Below, piece by piece: positions 36,851-45,473 of a stretch of DNA of 64,000 nt. The position numbers and the translations under genes are program-made. Positions within the stretch are counted from its first letter, which is position 1. Each line of letters starts with the position of its first letter. The DNA comes from Stigmatella ashevillena (GTDB taxonomy: Bacteria > Myxococcota > Myxococcia > Myxococcales > Myxococcaceae), in NCBI RefSeq assembly GCF_028368975.1, contig NZ_JAQNDM010000002.1, positions 434,001 through 498,000 of the forward strand, in the 5' to 3' direction. The notes below the pieces were generated by a model. That model saw only the letters and a list, made by a program, of their open reading frames with translations, was not told the DNA's origin and ran no database searches.

Positions 36851-37965
36851 TGAACCGGCGGCGTGGCGGATGGCTGGCCCTGGCCTTGGTGCTGTTGGCG
36901 CTCGGAGCGGTGCTGATGTTCACCGGCTCCGCGGAGGAGCCCGTCGCCGAAGCGCCCCGCGTGGAGTTTCCGCGCCGCATGCGGCACGAGGAGTGGCAGC
37001 GCGCCGAGAAGCGCCGGACGCAGGCCGTCGCGGTGGTGGACGCGGGTGTGCAGACGGCCCCGCCGCTGCGCCCCAGGGATCCGTTGCTCGCCGCCCTGCC
37101 CCGGGGCAAGGGCCGCTCCGCGGTGGTCATCGAGACCAACGCCCTCCGGCACTCCCCCATTGGGGAGCTGCTCCTGGACTGCCTGATGCGCGACGGCGGA
37201 AAGGACCTGGAGAAGTTCAAGCAGTTCAGCGGCATCGATCCCCTGCAAGACCTGGATCGAATGGTCATCACGGATGACGGCTTCATGCTCTCGGGGGATT
37301 TATCGAAGGCGCGTTTCAAGGACATCCTCCAGGAGAGCGTCTCCATGGACTACGGCTCCGATGCCCGGGTCTACGAGCCGGGTCCCTGGGCCCTCCCTCA
37401 ACCGGATGGAGGCGTCACCCGGGGGCGGCTCTCCAAGTCCCTGGGCCTCTGGAACAACCAGCTCTTGGTGGTCGGTAACTCGCCGGACTCGGTGAAAGGC
37501 GTCATCGATCAGATCGAGGGCCGTGGCTCGGACGAGCCGTCCATCATCTCCGAGGAGAACACGTACGGCGAGATGTACGGGGCGCTGTCGGTGGAACAGC
37601 TCGCACGGTTGCTGCCTCCCGAGCACCTGGAGTTGGCCCAGCGGCTGAAGGACGTGGCCGACACGGTGGAACTTCACCTGGATGCACGCTCGGACGTGGC
37701 GATGGTGGCGCAGGTTCGCGGTGGGGATGAGGAGAAAGTGCGCGACCTGGGCAAGTCGCTGGGAGGCGTGTTGTCGATGGCACGGCTCAAGGCACAGGCC
37801 GAGGGAGAGGAAGACCTGGCACGGCTGCTGGATTTCGCGAACGTGAAGCCAGAGGGCTCCGAGTTCAAAATGGAGATCGCGGTCCCGTTCCCGCTCCTTC
37901 AGGAGCGACTCGCGGCGTGCCGGGAGGGAAAGCCCGTGGAGGAGAACGTGGGGACTCGGCCGTGA
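36850..37965 (+). CDS. Membrane-anchored protein of the ABC operon, unknown function
   Basis: 371-residue protein with one N-terminal transmembrane helix (about 8-27) and no lipobox. It is followed by a charged stretch and a large soluble domain (about 80-360) of mixed alpha/beta character. Segments such as GKGRSAVVIETNALRHSP, LDRMVITDDGFMLSGDL and NQLLVVGNSPDSVKGVIDQI suggest a periplasmic protein with repeated alpha/beta units, as in myxobacterial DUF3352-like families, but I do not recognise it with confidence. It is translationally coupled to both neighbours, so it probably works with the ABC transporter. Confidence 0.65.
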   Translation: MNRRRGGWLALALVLLALGAVLMFTGSAEEPVAEAPRVEFPRRMRHEEWQRAEKRRTQAVAVVDAGVQTAPPLRPRDPLLAALPRGKGRSAVVIETNALRHSPIGELLLDCLMRDGGKDLEKFKQFSGIDPLQDLDRMVITDDGFMLSGDLSKARFKDILQESVSMDYGSDARVYEPGPWALPQPDGGVTRGRLSKSLGLWNNQLLVVGNSPDSVKGVIDQIEGRGSDEPSIISEENTYGEMYGALSVEQLARLLPPEHLELAQRLKDVADTVELHLDARSDVAMVAQVRGGDEEKVRDLGKSLGGVLSMARLKAQAEGEEDLARLLDFANVKPEGSEFKMEIAVPFPLLQERLAACREGKPVEENVGTRP

Positions 37966-38456
37966 GTCCGCCGGGCGAGGGCTCGGCCGCGGTGTCCACC
38001 CTCTGCCAGCACTGTGGGCTGTGTTGCGACGGGAACCTCTTCGATCACGTCCCGCTGCGGGATGCGGAAGTGGACACGATGCGCCGGCTGTCGCTGACCG
38101 TGGTGACGCGCAAGGATGGCTCTGCTGCGCTGGCCCAGCACTGTGATGCACTGAAGGGGCGCGTCTGCACGGCCTATGCGGAACGTCCCGAGGGCTGCCG
38201 CCGCTACCACTGCGCCCTGTTCAGCGCCCTCGCCGAGGGAGAGGTGTCCCTGAACGAAGCCCTCTCGGTGGTGGGCGAGGCGCACGCGCGCATCCAGGCA
38301 GTGGAGGCGGTGCTCCCCACGCCGCGAGCGGATGCGCCCCGGGCCGTGCTGCAACGGGCGCGGCAAGAAGACCTTCCCACTCAGGCCCGTGACACCTGGA
38401 CGCGGGCCGAGGACTGGCTCGACCGGCACTTCCGGGGAAGACAGCGGCACCGCTGA
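37962..38456 (+). CDS. YkgJ family cysteine-cluster protein
   Basis: 164-residue protein of the YkgJ/UPF0153 Fe-S or zinc-cluster family. The GTG at 37962 overlaps the preceding stop. The family cluster is LCQHCGLCCDG (Cys15, Cys18, Cys21, Cys22), followed by CDALKGRVCTAY and GCRRYHC, giving eight or nine Cys overall. Members are thought to bind an Fe-S cluster or zinc and have been linked to metalation or oxidation, but no reaction is established. It is the last gene of the ABC operon and is followed by a strong terminator. Confidence 0.85.
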   Translation: MSPPGEGSAAVSTLCQHCGLCCDGNLFDHVPLRDAEVDTMRRLSLTVVTRKDGSAALAQHCDALKGRVCTAYAERPEGCRRYHCALFSALAEGEVSLNEALSVVGEAHARIQAVEAVLPTPRADAPRAVLQRARQEDLPTQARDTWTRAEDWLDRHFRGRQRHR

Positions 38457-38465
38457 CGGTGGAGC

Positions 38466-38490
38466 GAGCCATCCAAAAAACGGATGGCTC
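38466..38490 (+). terminator. Strong rho-independent-type terminator of the ABC operon
   Basis: Perfect 9-bp stem GAGCCATCC (38466-38474) with GGATGGCTC (38482-38490), an AAAAAAC loop and a short T-rich tail (atcctttctt). Confidence 0.8.
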
Positions 38491-38540
38491 ATCCTTTCTT
38501 CCGTGTGGTGCGCGGATAGCTCCCGGCGCACCTTGCGCAT

Positions 38541-39521
38541 GTGAATCCTCCTTCCCCACTCCCTGCCACACCCATGGCGCCCAAGAGGGGTTGGGGTGCA
38601 GGCCACCTGCTGATGCCCCTCGGAGCGGCGCTCAGCCTCCTGCCCTTCATGTCCACGGGCATCGCCCTGGTGGCGGGAGCAGGCGTGGCCCTCACCGTGG
38701 GCAACCCCTCTCGGGAGCACACCCAACGCGCCGTGCCCCTGCTGCTGTCACTCGCGGTGGTGGGATTGGGGGCCGGGATGGACTTGCGCGGGGTGGCCCG
38801 CGTGGGAGCCCAGGGCATCCTCATCACCCTGGTGAGCATCTCCGCATGCCTGCTGCTGGGAACGCTGTTCGCGTGGGCACTCGGGGTGCCCCGGAGCGTG
38901 GGCCTGCTCATCAGCATCGGCACGGCCATCTGCGGGGGCAGCGCGATTGCCGCCGTCGTCCCGGTGCTTCGCCCGAAGGATCAGGAAGTCTCCGTCGCCC
39001 TGGGAACGGTGTTCCTGCTCAACGCGGTGGCGCTCTTCGTCTTTCCCGCCATGGGGCACTCGCTGGGGCTGAACGCGGGCCAGTTCGGACGCTGGTGCGC
39101 CCTGGCCATCCATGACACCAGCTCCGTGGTGGGCGCGGCCCTGCAATACGGCCCCGAGGCGATGGAGGTGGCCACGACGGTGAAACTGGCACGTGCCTTG
39201 TGGATCGCTCCCCTGGCGCTGGCACTCGAAGCCTGGCAGCGCAGGACCCGGGGAGCCGAGACTCCAGGCACGGCGCGCAAGCCCTGGTTCATTCTTGGCT
39301 TTGTCCTGGCGTCGGCCCTCGTGACCTGGGTTCCCACACTCCAGCCTGCGGGCCACACGGTGGCCGCCGTCTCCAAGCAATTGCTGGTCCTGACGCTGTT
39401 TCTCCTGGGGGCCAATCTCTCCAGGAGCACACTGAAATCCGTGGGCATGCGTCCCCTGGCCATGGGCGTGATTCTCTGGGGGTGCATGGCCGGACTGAGC
39501 CTGGGAGCCCTCCCAGAGTAG
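38541..39521 (+). CDS. YeiH/UPF0324 family putative sulfate exporter-type transporter
   Basis: 326-residue inner-membrane protein. About nine or ten helices are spread from residue 22 to 320. The family core IGTAICGGSAIAAVVPVLRPK is near 130-150, and the second conserved half (AIHDTSSVVGAALQYG) is near 190. YeiH proteins are annotated as sulfate or anion exporters, but direct evidence is limited. The GTG at 38541 or the ATG at 38574 may start it; neither has a good ribosome-binding site. It converges on a LysR regulator, as YeiH often pairs with the LysR protein YeiE, so local control is likely. Confidence 0.8.
   Translation: MNPPSPLPATPMAPKRGWGAGHLLMPLGAALSLLPFMSTGIALVAGAGVALTVGNPSREHTQRAVPLLLSLAVVGLGAGMDLRGVARVGAQGILITLVSISACLLLGTLFAWALGVPRSVGLLISIGTAICGGSAIAAVVPVLRPKDQEVSVALGTVFLLNAVALFVFPAMGHSLGLNAGQFGRWCALAIHDTSSVVGAALQYGPEAMEVATTVKLARALWIAPLALALEAWQRRTRGAETPGTARKPWFILGFVLASALVTWVPTLQPAGHTVAAVSKQLLVLTLFLLGANLSRSTLKSVGMRPLAMGVILWGCMAGLSLGALPE
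39501..39516. terminator. Short hairpin at the YeiH/LysR convergence
   Basis: 6-bp stem CTGGGA with TCCCAG and a 4-nt loop, overlapping the end of the YeiH-type gene. It is weak and has no T tract. Confidence 0.3.
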
Positions 39522-39542
39522 GCAACGCCTCCCACGGGATGG

Positions 39543-40448
39543 CTAACGCCGAGGGGGCACGGCGCGGGCATGCCGCAGGAAATGGCCTGCCAGCCCCGAG
39601 GGGGCATCCACCGGCAACACCCACGAGAATGCACGCTCCACCCGCAGGCCCGAGACGGCCAGGCGTTGGAGCCGTCCCGACGCCAGCTCCTCCTGAATGC
39701 TCCACCGCGACAGGAACCCCACCCCGAGGCCCAACGCCACTGCGCCTTTGATGGCCTCGGTGCTCCCCAGTTGGAGGTCTCCGGACTGAAGCCCACGGCG
39801 GACCCCCGCCTTCCGCAGGGCACGCTCCAGCACGGCGCGGGTGCCCGAGCCAGGCTCTCGCCAGATCAGGGGAGCCCCTTGGAGCGCCTCCACGGTCCGT
39901 ATCCGGAGCAGGTCTCCAGGAGCGCGCGAGGACACCACGGGCACGAGCTCATCCTCCAAGTAGCGCTCGAGCCGGATACGGGCTGCACGGGCGTGCCCTT
40001 CGACCAGCCCCAGCGGCACGTTTCCTTCCGCCACCCAGCCAAGCACCTGAGCGGTGTTGCCGACCTCCAACCTCACCTGGAGGCCCCGGTGGCTCTGGAG
40101 AAAGGACGCCAGAAGCTCGGGCACGACATAGCTGGCGACGGTGGTACTCGCCGCCAGCACCAGTTCCCCTTCCAGCGCCTCTTCCCCCGCGACCGCCTGC
40201 GCCGCCTGCTCCAGGAGTTGGTGGAGGCGCTGCGCGTACTCGAGCAGGGCCCGGCCTGCTTCGTTGACCTGAACGCCTCGGGCGGTGCGGACCAACAAGG
40301 GCCGCCCACAATCCCGCTCGAGCTGGCGCACCTGAGCGGTGACGGCGGGCTGGGACAGATGCAGCAGCCGCGAGGCCGCGGAGATCTGCCCCGTGAGGGC
40401 CACCACCCGAAAGGTTTCGAGACGGCGTGGATCGAGACGGGGAGACAA
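39543..40448 (-). CDS. LysR family transcriptional regulator
   Basis: 301-residue regulator. The helix-turn-helix covers about 8-65 (LETFRVVALTGQISAASRLL, then HLSQPAVTAQVRQLER), and the ligand-binding domain about 90-295. The start codon appears to be TTG at 40448, with no strong Shine-Dalgarno. It converges on the YeiH-like transporter gene and diverges from the barrel gene at 40622. By analogy with YeiE-YeiH and CbbR/CysB-like pairs it probably controls the transporter, but the sites are not visible with certainty. A near-consensus -35 in the divergent spacer belongs to the other direction. Confidence 0.9.
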   Translation of the reverse strand: MSPRLDPRRLETFRVVALTGQISAASRLLHLSQPAVTAQVRQLERDCGRPLLVRTARGVQVNEAGRALLEYAQRLHQLLEQAAQAVAGEEALEGELVLAASTTVASYVVPELLASFLQSHRGLQVRLEVGNTAQVLGWVAEGNVPLGLVEGHARAARIRLERYLEDELVPVVSSRAPGDLLRIRTVEALQGAPLIWREPGSGTRAVLERALRKAGVRRGLQSGDLQLGSTEAIKGAVALGLGVGFLSRWSIQEELASGRLQRLAVSGLRVERAFSWVLPVDAPSGLAGHFLRHARAVPPRR

Positions 40449-40490
40449 GACGATGCCTACTTCCTACAGGCCGCAACTCAGACTGGTGCG

Positions 40491-40520
40491 TTGACAAGCC
40501 ATGAGACAGCCTCCTACGGT
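40491..40520 (+). promoter_or_regulatory. Candidate promoter upstream of the barrel gene
   Basis: Perfect consensus -35 TTGACA (40491-40496), 18-bp spacer and TACGGT (-10, three of six matches) at 40515-40520. It lies about 100 bp before the ATG at 40622, in the spacer shared with the LysR gene. Confidence 0.4.
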
Positions 40521-40621
40521 GACAGGCAAAGTCTTATCTGGGCGACACGAAGCGGCGCCGGCGCTTTCATTTCCAGGTGAATTGGGAGTTGATGGTGAGA
40601 GACCCGCTTGAAGTCCGCGTG

Positions 40622-41566
40622 ATGTCGGCCCCCGTTGGCCCGTGGGCCCCGGCACTTTCAGGGCTCCTCTTCGCATGCACCCTGCTCTTCACCAGCGCGG
40701 CAAGCGCGCAGTCGTCGGAGGACCGGGCTTTCGTCGGCATCACTTTAGGGGGTGGGACGAAGCTGGAGTCGCAAGGTGGAAGGATAGACGATCGGCAGCA
40801 ACTCAAGTTGCGCCTGCCGTTGACGGCCTTCTTCCTGGGGAAGACCGTGCTCGTCCCCTCCTTTGGCTACGAGGGCTGGTTTGGAGGAATGGAGCAGCAA
40901 GGCCCCTTGGCCGATGTGTCGAAGGACGAGTTGAACCGGAACTTTCATAGCTTCCAACTGGGGCTCACGCTGATCCGTCCGCTGACGCCCCGATGGATGC
41001 TGGCAATGGGGGCCATCGCCAACCCTCGCACCGACTTCGAGAGTCCATTCGACTTCGGTCTGGACACCGCATGGACGGGCTTCGCCACAGCGACCTATAT
41101 GATTGGAGACGGGCCCGGGGTGCGCCTGACCTTCGGCGTGGCTGCCCTGTATCCCTACGATGCCACCCCCGTGGCCCCCATCGTGGCCTTCGTCTACCGC
41201 AGGGACGCTTACATCCTTGAGTTGGGCATCCCCCGGGTCGCCATGCTCCTGAAGGTGCGCGAGGGGATTGAGCTGGGCTTGACCGGCGAGTTCGGCCAGC
41301 AGGTATTTCGCACCCGGGTCGGGTCCCACGGACAGATGGGCCCCACGAGCTACTATGCGCGGCAGACGATGCTTCGCGTGGGCCCCACCGTGAATACACG
41401 CCTGAGCAACAGCCTCTGGATGAGCACCTCGCTCGGCTTGGACCTGATGAACGACTACGCGCTGCTCGACATGGACCGGAACAAGGTGGAGGTGGGGATG
41501 TTCAACTCGACGAAGCCCGCTCCCTACCTGAGCGTGTCGCTGGGCTGGCGTCCCCCGCGCCGATGA
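40622..41566 (+). CDS. Outer-membrane beta-barrel protein, DUF6268-like
   Basis: 314 residues from the ATG at 40622, which gives a clean signal peptide (LLFACTLLFTSAASAQ); upstream in-frame GTG and ATG codons would add a non-signal extension. The mature protein consists of repeated amphipathic strands with aromatic girdle residues (SFGYEGWFGGM, MLAMGAIANPRTDFESPF, YLSVSLGWRPPRR), as in myxobacterial outer-membrane barrels of the DUF6268 type. It has no enzyme motif. It is followed by a perfect 11-bp hairpin before the convergent amidase gene. Confidence 0.7.
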   Translation: MSAPVGPWAPALSGLLFACTLLFTSAASAQSSEDRAFVGITLGGGTKLESQGGRIDDRQQLKLRLPLTAFFLGKTVLVPSFGYEGWFGGMEQQGPLADVSKDELNRNFHSFQLGLTLIRPLTPRWMLAMGAIANPRTDFESPFDFGLDTAWTGFATATYMIGDGPGVRLTFGVAALYPYDATPVAPIVAFVYRRDAYILELGIPRVAMLLKVREGIELGLTGEFGQQVFRTRVGSHGQMGPTSYYARQTMLRVGPTVNTRLSNSLWMSTSLGLDLMNDYALLDMDRNKVEVGMFNSTKPAPYLSVSLGWRPPRR

Positions 41567-41577
41567 TCTCCCAGAAC

Positions 41578-41608
41578 GCGCCGTGCCCCTCATGACAGGG
41601 CACGGCGC
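41578..41608. terminator. Strong bidirectional terminator hairpin
   Basis: Perfect 11-bp stem (41578-41588 with 41598-41608) and a 9-nt loop, between convergent genes ending at 41566 and 41617. Confidence 0.75.
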
Positions 41609-41616
41609 CCGGGGGC

Positions 41617-43239
41617 TTAGCGGACCTGAATCGCGTCAGCGACCACCTGATAGCCCGTCCCCGTCCAGCGGCTGACCTGCACCTTGTTCCACCCGGCCGA
41701 GAAGCTCCAGGAGCCCAGGGTGTTCCACTTGCCGCCGTTCGCCTGCTGGTTCACCTTCACCGTGGCCAGCTGGGTACCCGCCGCATTCGAGACGATGAAC
41801 GGCGCGGACGTGGAGCGATCCGTGGCAGATGTCCACCATGCGTCGATCGTCTTCGTCGCCGCCGCGGGCAGGTAGAACCAGAAGGTCGCCGGGTCCGAAA
41901 TGGCCTCCGTGGGCGCCACGAAGTAGCCCGTGCCGTAGTAGCCCCCCACGTTCGTGGAGGAGACCCAGTTCGCGGAGACCTCGATGTAGCCCTTCGCGCT
42001 GTCGTTGTTCGAGTTGTTGCTGTCGATGATCAGGCCACTGGGACTGGGGGTGGTGCCACCACAATAGGAATTGACCTTGCTGAGGTAGCTCGACCACGGC
42101 CAGTTGGGACCCGGGTCCGTGCGGTTGTACGGCTGGAGTCGGCCGTGCGCCACGATGTGGTAGCTGTCACGCGTAATCCCCTGCCCCTTCGAGATGTCGC
42201 ACGAGAGCTTCGCCGAGGCCTCGATCTGCCCCGCGGGGAAGCTCGACTGGCTGGCGAAGCCGCCGTGCTCGATGCCCACCGTGAAGTTGTTCGAGGACGT
42301 GCCGCTGACCCCACACTCCACGCCTCCGTTGAGGGAGCAGTCATAGGTGGCTCCCACGTGCCAGCCGCGATCCGACTCGCGGACCAACTGGGACACCTCG
42401 CTGCCGCTCTCGTTCACCACGTAGTGGGCCGAGACGCCCGACGCCGAGTTCACCAACCAGCCCCAGCACCCCGAGTAGGCGCCCTCGCAGGTGTGGATGA
42501 CGATCATCGAGACTTTCGTGCCCGCGGGCCGCGCGTTGTAGTTGGGCGAGGGACGCCAGATGGCCGCTGCGTAGTCCGGACCAGCCGCCAGCGCACGGGC
42601 CATGGGCAGCGCGAACTTCACCTCCACCGGAGACGGCATGATGGACGCGGTCACCTGCCCATCGGCGCTCTCGGCGAACACGCCGTTGCGCAGCGTGGAG
42701 TAGACCTCCTGGTGAATGTACTCGGCCTGTGCACCGGTGTCGGTGATGCCACTGAGGCGCGCCACCGCAGGGGCCCAGGCGCCCACGTCCGCGCGCTCCA
42801 CCTTCAGCTCGTCCGCATGCGCCGACAGCAGCGCCGCGCCCGCGCGGATGTTGGCCAGCGCATCGTCCCGGACCGCCTCGGCGGAGACGCCCGCCAGGGC
42901 CGCACCGCGCTCCAGCGCCGCTCCCCGCAGCGCCATCACTCCGTGGGCGGCGGGCATGCCGTCGAACTCCTGCTCACCGCGCACCATCTGCCAGCGCGTC
43001 TCGGTGTAGGAGATGGCCTTGAGCAGATCCGCCGGGACGTTGAACTCGCGGGCGGCCTGCTCGAAGAGTGGATCCAAAGCGCCCACCGCACCTCGGCGCA
43101 CCGCATCACCCGCGGCGTCCGCGAAGGCGCCGGAGGGCATCTGCACGGGCTCGGAGGTTTCAGGACTCTGCTCGGGCCCGCAGGCAGCCAGGGACAGGGC
43201 CGCGGTGGCCGCCGCGAGCGCATTTCGCAACGTGGACAT
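41617..43239 (-). CDS. Multidomain peptidoglycan-acting lipoprotein: SLT-like, amidase_2, golvesin-like
   Basis: 540-residue lipoprotein (signal LSLAAC, Cys20). After a spacer there is a lysozyme/transglycosylase-like helical domain (about 60-190, with LLKAISYTETRW carrying a likely acidic residue). An N-acetylmuramoyl-L-alanine amidase_2 (PGRP-like) domain follows at about 230-385, with metal ligands in VIHTCEG and AHGRLQP and the GVSAHYVV strand. The last domain (about 395-540, WFYLPAAATKTIDAWW, WNTLGSWSF, VVADAIQVR) matches the golvesin/Xly carbohydrate-binding-like family. It would cleave peptide side chains from glycan, either in self-remodelling or in prey lysis. The AT-rich DNA at 43370-43410 may hold its promoter. 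Confidence 0.85.
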   Translation of the reverse strand: MSTLRNALAAATAALSLAACGPEQSPETSEPVQMPSGAFADAAGDAVRRGAVGALDPLFEQAAREFNVPADLLKAISYTETRWQMVRGEQEFDGMPAAHGVMALRGAALERGAALAGVSAEAVRDDALANIRAGAALLSAHADELKVERADVGAWAPAVARLSGITDTGAQAEYIHQEVYSTLRNGVFAESADGQVTASIMPSPVEVKFALPMARALAAGPDYAAAIWRPSPNYNARPAGTKVSMIVIHTCEGAYSGCWGWLVNSASGVSAHYVVNESGSEVSQLVRESDRGWHVGATYDCSLNGGVECGVSGTSSNNFTVGIEHGGFASQSSFPAGQIEASAKLSCDISKGQGITRDSYHIVAHGRLQPYNRTDPGPNWPWSSYLSKVNSYCGGTTPSPSGLIIDSNNSNNDSAKGYIEVSANWVSSTNVGGYYGTGYFVAPTEAISDPATFWFYLPAAATKTIDAWWTSATDRSTSAPFIVSNAAGTQLATVKVNQQANGGKWNTLGSWSFSAGWNKVQVSRWTGTGYQVVADAIQVR

Positions 43240-43445
43240 ACAAACTCCTCGGGATGGGAATGGGGGTCAGGGGACCAACGGCGTCTTCCCAGCATCCCCC
43301 GTGCCAACAGGGCGGCCCTCTGGAGAAGCGGCGGAAGGCACCTCCCACCACTGGAGCATGGATGCTCCAATTGTCCTGATTTAATACAAAAACAATTTAA
43401 GCCATTCTCGGAGGATTTCCTTGCATTCCTTGGGAGGCCGAGGCC

Positions 43446-44243
43446 TCACCCCACCATGGCGCTCACCTCTTCGGTGAACGCGTGCTCGTCCTCGGCGTGC
43501 AGCACCAGGGGCGGCAGCACCCTCAAGTCCGCGCGTCCCCCCTTCACCGCATGCAGGAGGACCAGCTTCGCGGGGCGCTCGGCCCTCGGGTGCACCATGC
43601 GCACCGTCTTCGGCTCCAACCGGTGCTCCCGCAGCACCGCCACCAGCTCCGCGAACCGCGCCGCCGGGTACACCAGGCACAGCCCTCCCCGGGGCGTCAG
43701 CAGGTGCCGGGCCGCGCGCGCCACATCCGGCAGCGAGCACGCCACCTCGTGCCGCGCGAGCGCCTTCTCCATCATCATGCTGCTTCGCCCCGTCGCACAG
43801 GCCCGGTACGGCGGGTTGCACAACACATGGCAGAAGCTCCCCGCGGCGAAGAGCCGGGACGCCTGCCGCAGATCTCCCTGCACCAGCGTCACCTGCTGCT
43901 CACAGCGGTTCAGGTACACGTTGCGCTCGGCCAGCGAGTACAGCCGCGGCTGCAACTCCAGCCCCGTCACCTCCCGGAGCCCCAAGCGCTTCGCCAGGAC
44001 GAGCGGGATGATGCCGCTGCCCGCTCCCAAGTCGATCACCCGTCCCCGGTGCGCCCCCGCCTCGTAGACCGCGAAGTGCGCCAGCAGGATGGGATCCAAC
44101 GAGAAGCGGTACCCCGCGCGCCGCTGGAGCACCTGCACCTCTCCTCCGCAGATGGCATCCAGCGTCTCGCCCTGGCCGGGTTGCAGGGCGAGATGCACGC
44201 TCTGGGGAAACTCCAGCAGGTGTCGTGGCGACGGAAGCCTCAC
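43446..44243 (-). CDS. trmN6: tRNA1(Val) A37 N6-methyltransferase (TrmN6/YfiC-like)
   Basis: 265-residue SAM-dependent methyltransferase. Motif I DLGAGSGI is at 71-78 and the N6-adenine motif NPPY is at 143-146. An N-terminal extension contains a segment typical of YfiC-type enzymes (AGYRFSLDPILLAHFA). In E. coli the enzyme methylates A37 of tRNA-Val. NPPY alone fits several adenine/glutamine methyltransferases, but the layout favours TrmN6. It is translated 9 bp downstream of the DUF1015-like gene and probably shares its transcript. The last 25 residues are acidic and Glu/His-rich. Confidence 0.83.
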   Translation of the reverse strand: MRLPSPRHLLEFPQSVHLALQPGQGETLDAICGGEVQVLQRRAGYRFSLDPILLAHFAVYEAGAHRGRVIDLGAGSGIIPLVLAKRLGLREVTGLELQPRLYSLAERNVYLNRCEQQVTLVQGDLRQASRLFAAGSFCHVLCNPPYRACATGRSSMMMEKALARHEVACSLPDVARAARHLLTPRGGLCLVYPAARFAELVAVLREHRLEPKTVRMVHPRAERPAKLVLLHAVKGGRADLRVLPPLVLHAEDEHAFTEEVSAMVG

Positions 44244-44252
44244 CGGAAAAGC

Positions 44253-45392
44253 TTAGGCTTCTGGATCCAGGAACAGGAGGCCCGCGGGCGGCAGGGGTTC
44301 AACGCGCAACGTGCGAGGGGGCAGCGTGGCCGCCGCTTCCATGACTGCCCTCACCTCCCACACCGGGGGGGGGTTGAGCGCGAAGCCTGCCTGGAAGAGT
44401 CCCGCCTCCACCCCTTGGACCAACCCTTCGAGCGATTGAACCGGGAAGACATGCGGATGGCCTGCCTCCTCCGGCTCCCGGATGCCCAGCACCGTGCGCA
44501 GCACCAGTGAATTGAGCAACGCCAGGTCCAGGCTGCGCAAGGTGGGGTTGCGTGGCGCACCCTTCAGGTGTGCCAAATCCAACCCTTGCCGGAACCGGAG
44601 AATCTTCCCACGCCCCTCCGGAAGCACGAGCAGCACCGCGTGGTGGCCGGAGATGAGCGTGGCCAACCGCTCGTGCGCGATGGCCAGCCCGCGCGGAGAG
44701 GTCAGCGGCTCATCCAGGTCATAGACGCGCGCGTAGGCCGCCACCAGGGTGAGGAACGTCTCTTCCTTGAAGGTCTCCACGCCCTTGAGCGCCCGGTGGA
44801 TGGGCTCCAACTGAAGGCCCGGCTCGGACAGGGGCACCACCGCGGTCAGCGTCGGGCGGTGCTCGTCCAGCGCCGCCAGCGGACGGATGGGCGCCTCGTC
44901 GAGGACCGCCTGGATGCGCTTGGACACCGGCGACGTCTCGATGCGCCGCAGCACCACGCGGGAGCGGTCGAGCGCGCCCTCCCACACCAGACTGCCGCGC
45001 TCGGCGGCCTCGGCCAGCAAGCCTCTCAGAACGCCGTGGTCATCCGCGGCCAGGGCCACGGTGGGCTCCGCACACCAGGAGCGCGGGCGGTAGGGCTCGT
45101 GCTCGAGCGGGAGCGCGGCGTCCGGTGTCAGCGAACACAGCAGGAAGCGGACCGGAGGTCCTTCCAACACCCCCGCGGGGCCTTGGATCTCCACGACATA
45201 CAACGCGGGCCGCGGATCCTTGAGGACGGCCCCCGAGGCGCGCCAGCGGCCCAGCTCGGCATCCGGATTCGGGGCCTCGAGCAGCGACCGGACATGCGAG
45301 GGATGAGGAACCCCTCGGGACGGGGCCCCATCCGTTTCCAGACGGGAGCCCAACGTGGACAAGAGAGCGGGAAACGGAAGGACTCGAGCCAT
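44253..45392 (-). CDS. DUF1015-like protein
   Basis: 379-residue cytoplasmic protein. The N-terminus MARVLPFPALL and the following SHVRSLLEAPNPDAELGRWRASGAVLKDPRPALYV recall DUF1015 (N-terminal half of SerC-linked proteins), in which a Trp, a Gly-x-Leu and a Pro-x-Leu-Tyr-Val recur. However, the later HHR-type motif of the family is not clearly present, so it may be a divergent member. The middle (about 130-260) is rich in charged helices. The role is unknown. It lies between the membrane protein gene at 45474 and trmN6. Confidence 0.55.
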   Translation of the reverse strand: MARVLPFPALLSTLGSRLETDGAPSRGVPHPSHVRSLLEAPNPDAELGRWRASGAVLKDPRPALYVVEIQGPAGVLEGPPVRFLLCSLTPDAALPLEHEPYRPRSWCAEPTVALAADDHGVLRGLLAEAAERGSLVWEGALDRSRVVLRRIETSPVSKRIQAVLDEAPIRPLAALDEHRPTLTAVVPLSEPGLQLEPIHRALKGVETFKEETFLTLVAAYARVYDLDEPLTSPRGLAIAHERLATLISGHHAVLLVLPEGRGKILRFRQGLDLAHLKGAPRNPTLRSLDLALLNSLVLRTVLGIREPEEAGHPHVFPVQSLEGLVQGVEAGLFQAGFALNPPPVWEVRAVMEAAATLPPRTLRVEPLPPAGLLFLDPEA

Positions 45393-45448
45393 ACGAGGTG
45401 AAGGTGGGGCCGACCGCTCCCTCCTGCCAGCTCGCCTGGCCGTCCGCT

Positions 45449-45473
45449 CTCCCGGGGGGCTGGCACCCGGGAG
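45449..45473 (-). terminator. Hairpin directly after the membrane protein stop
   Basis: Perfect 8-bp stem CTCCCGGG (45449-45456) with CCCGGGAG (45466-45473) and a 9-nt loop, immediately downstream of the stop at 45474. It separates this gene from the DUF1015-like gene. Confidence 0.55.
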
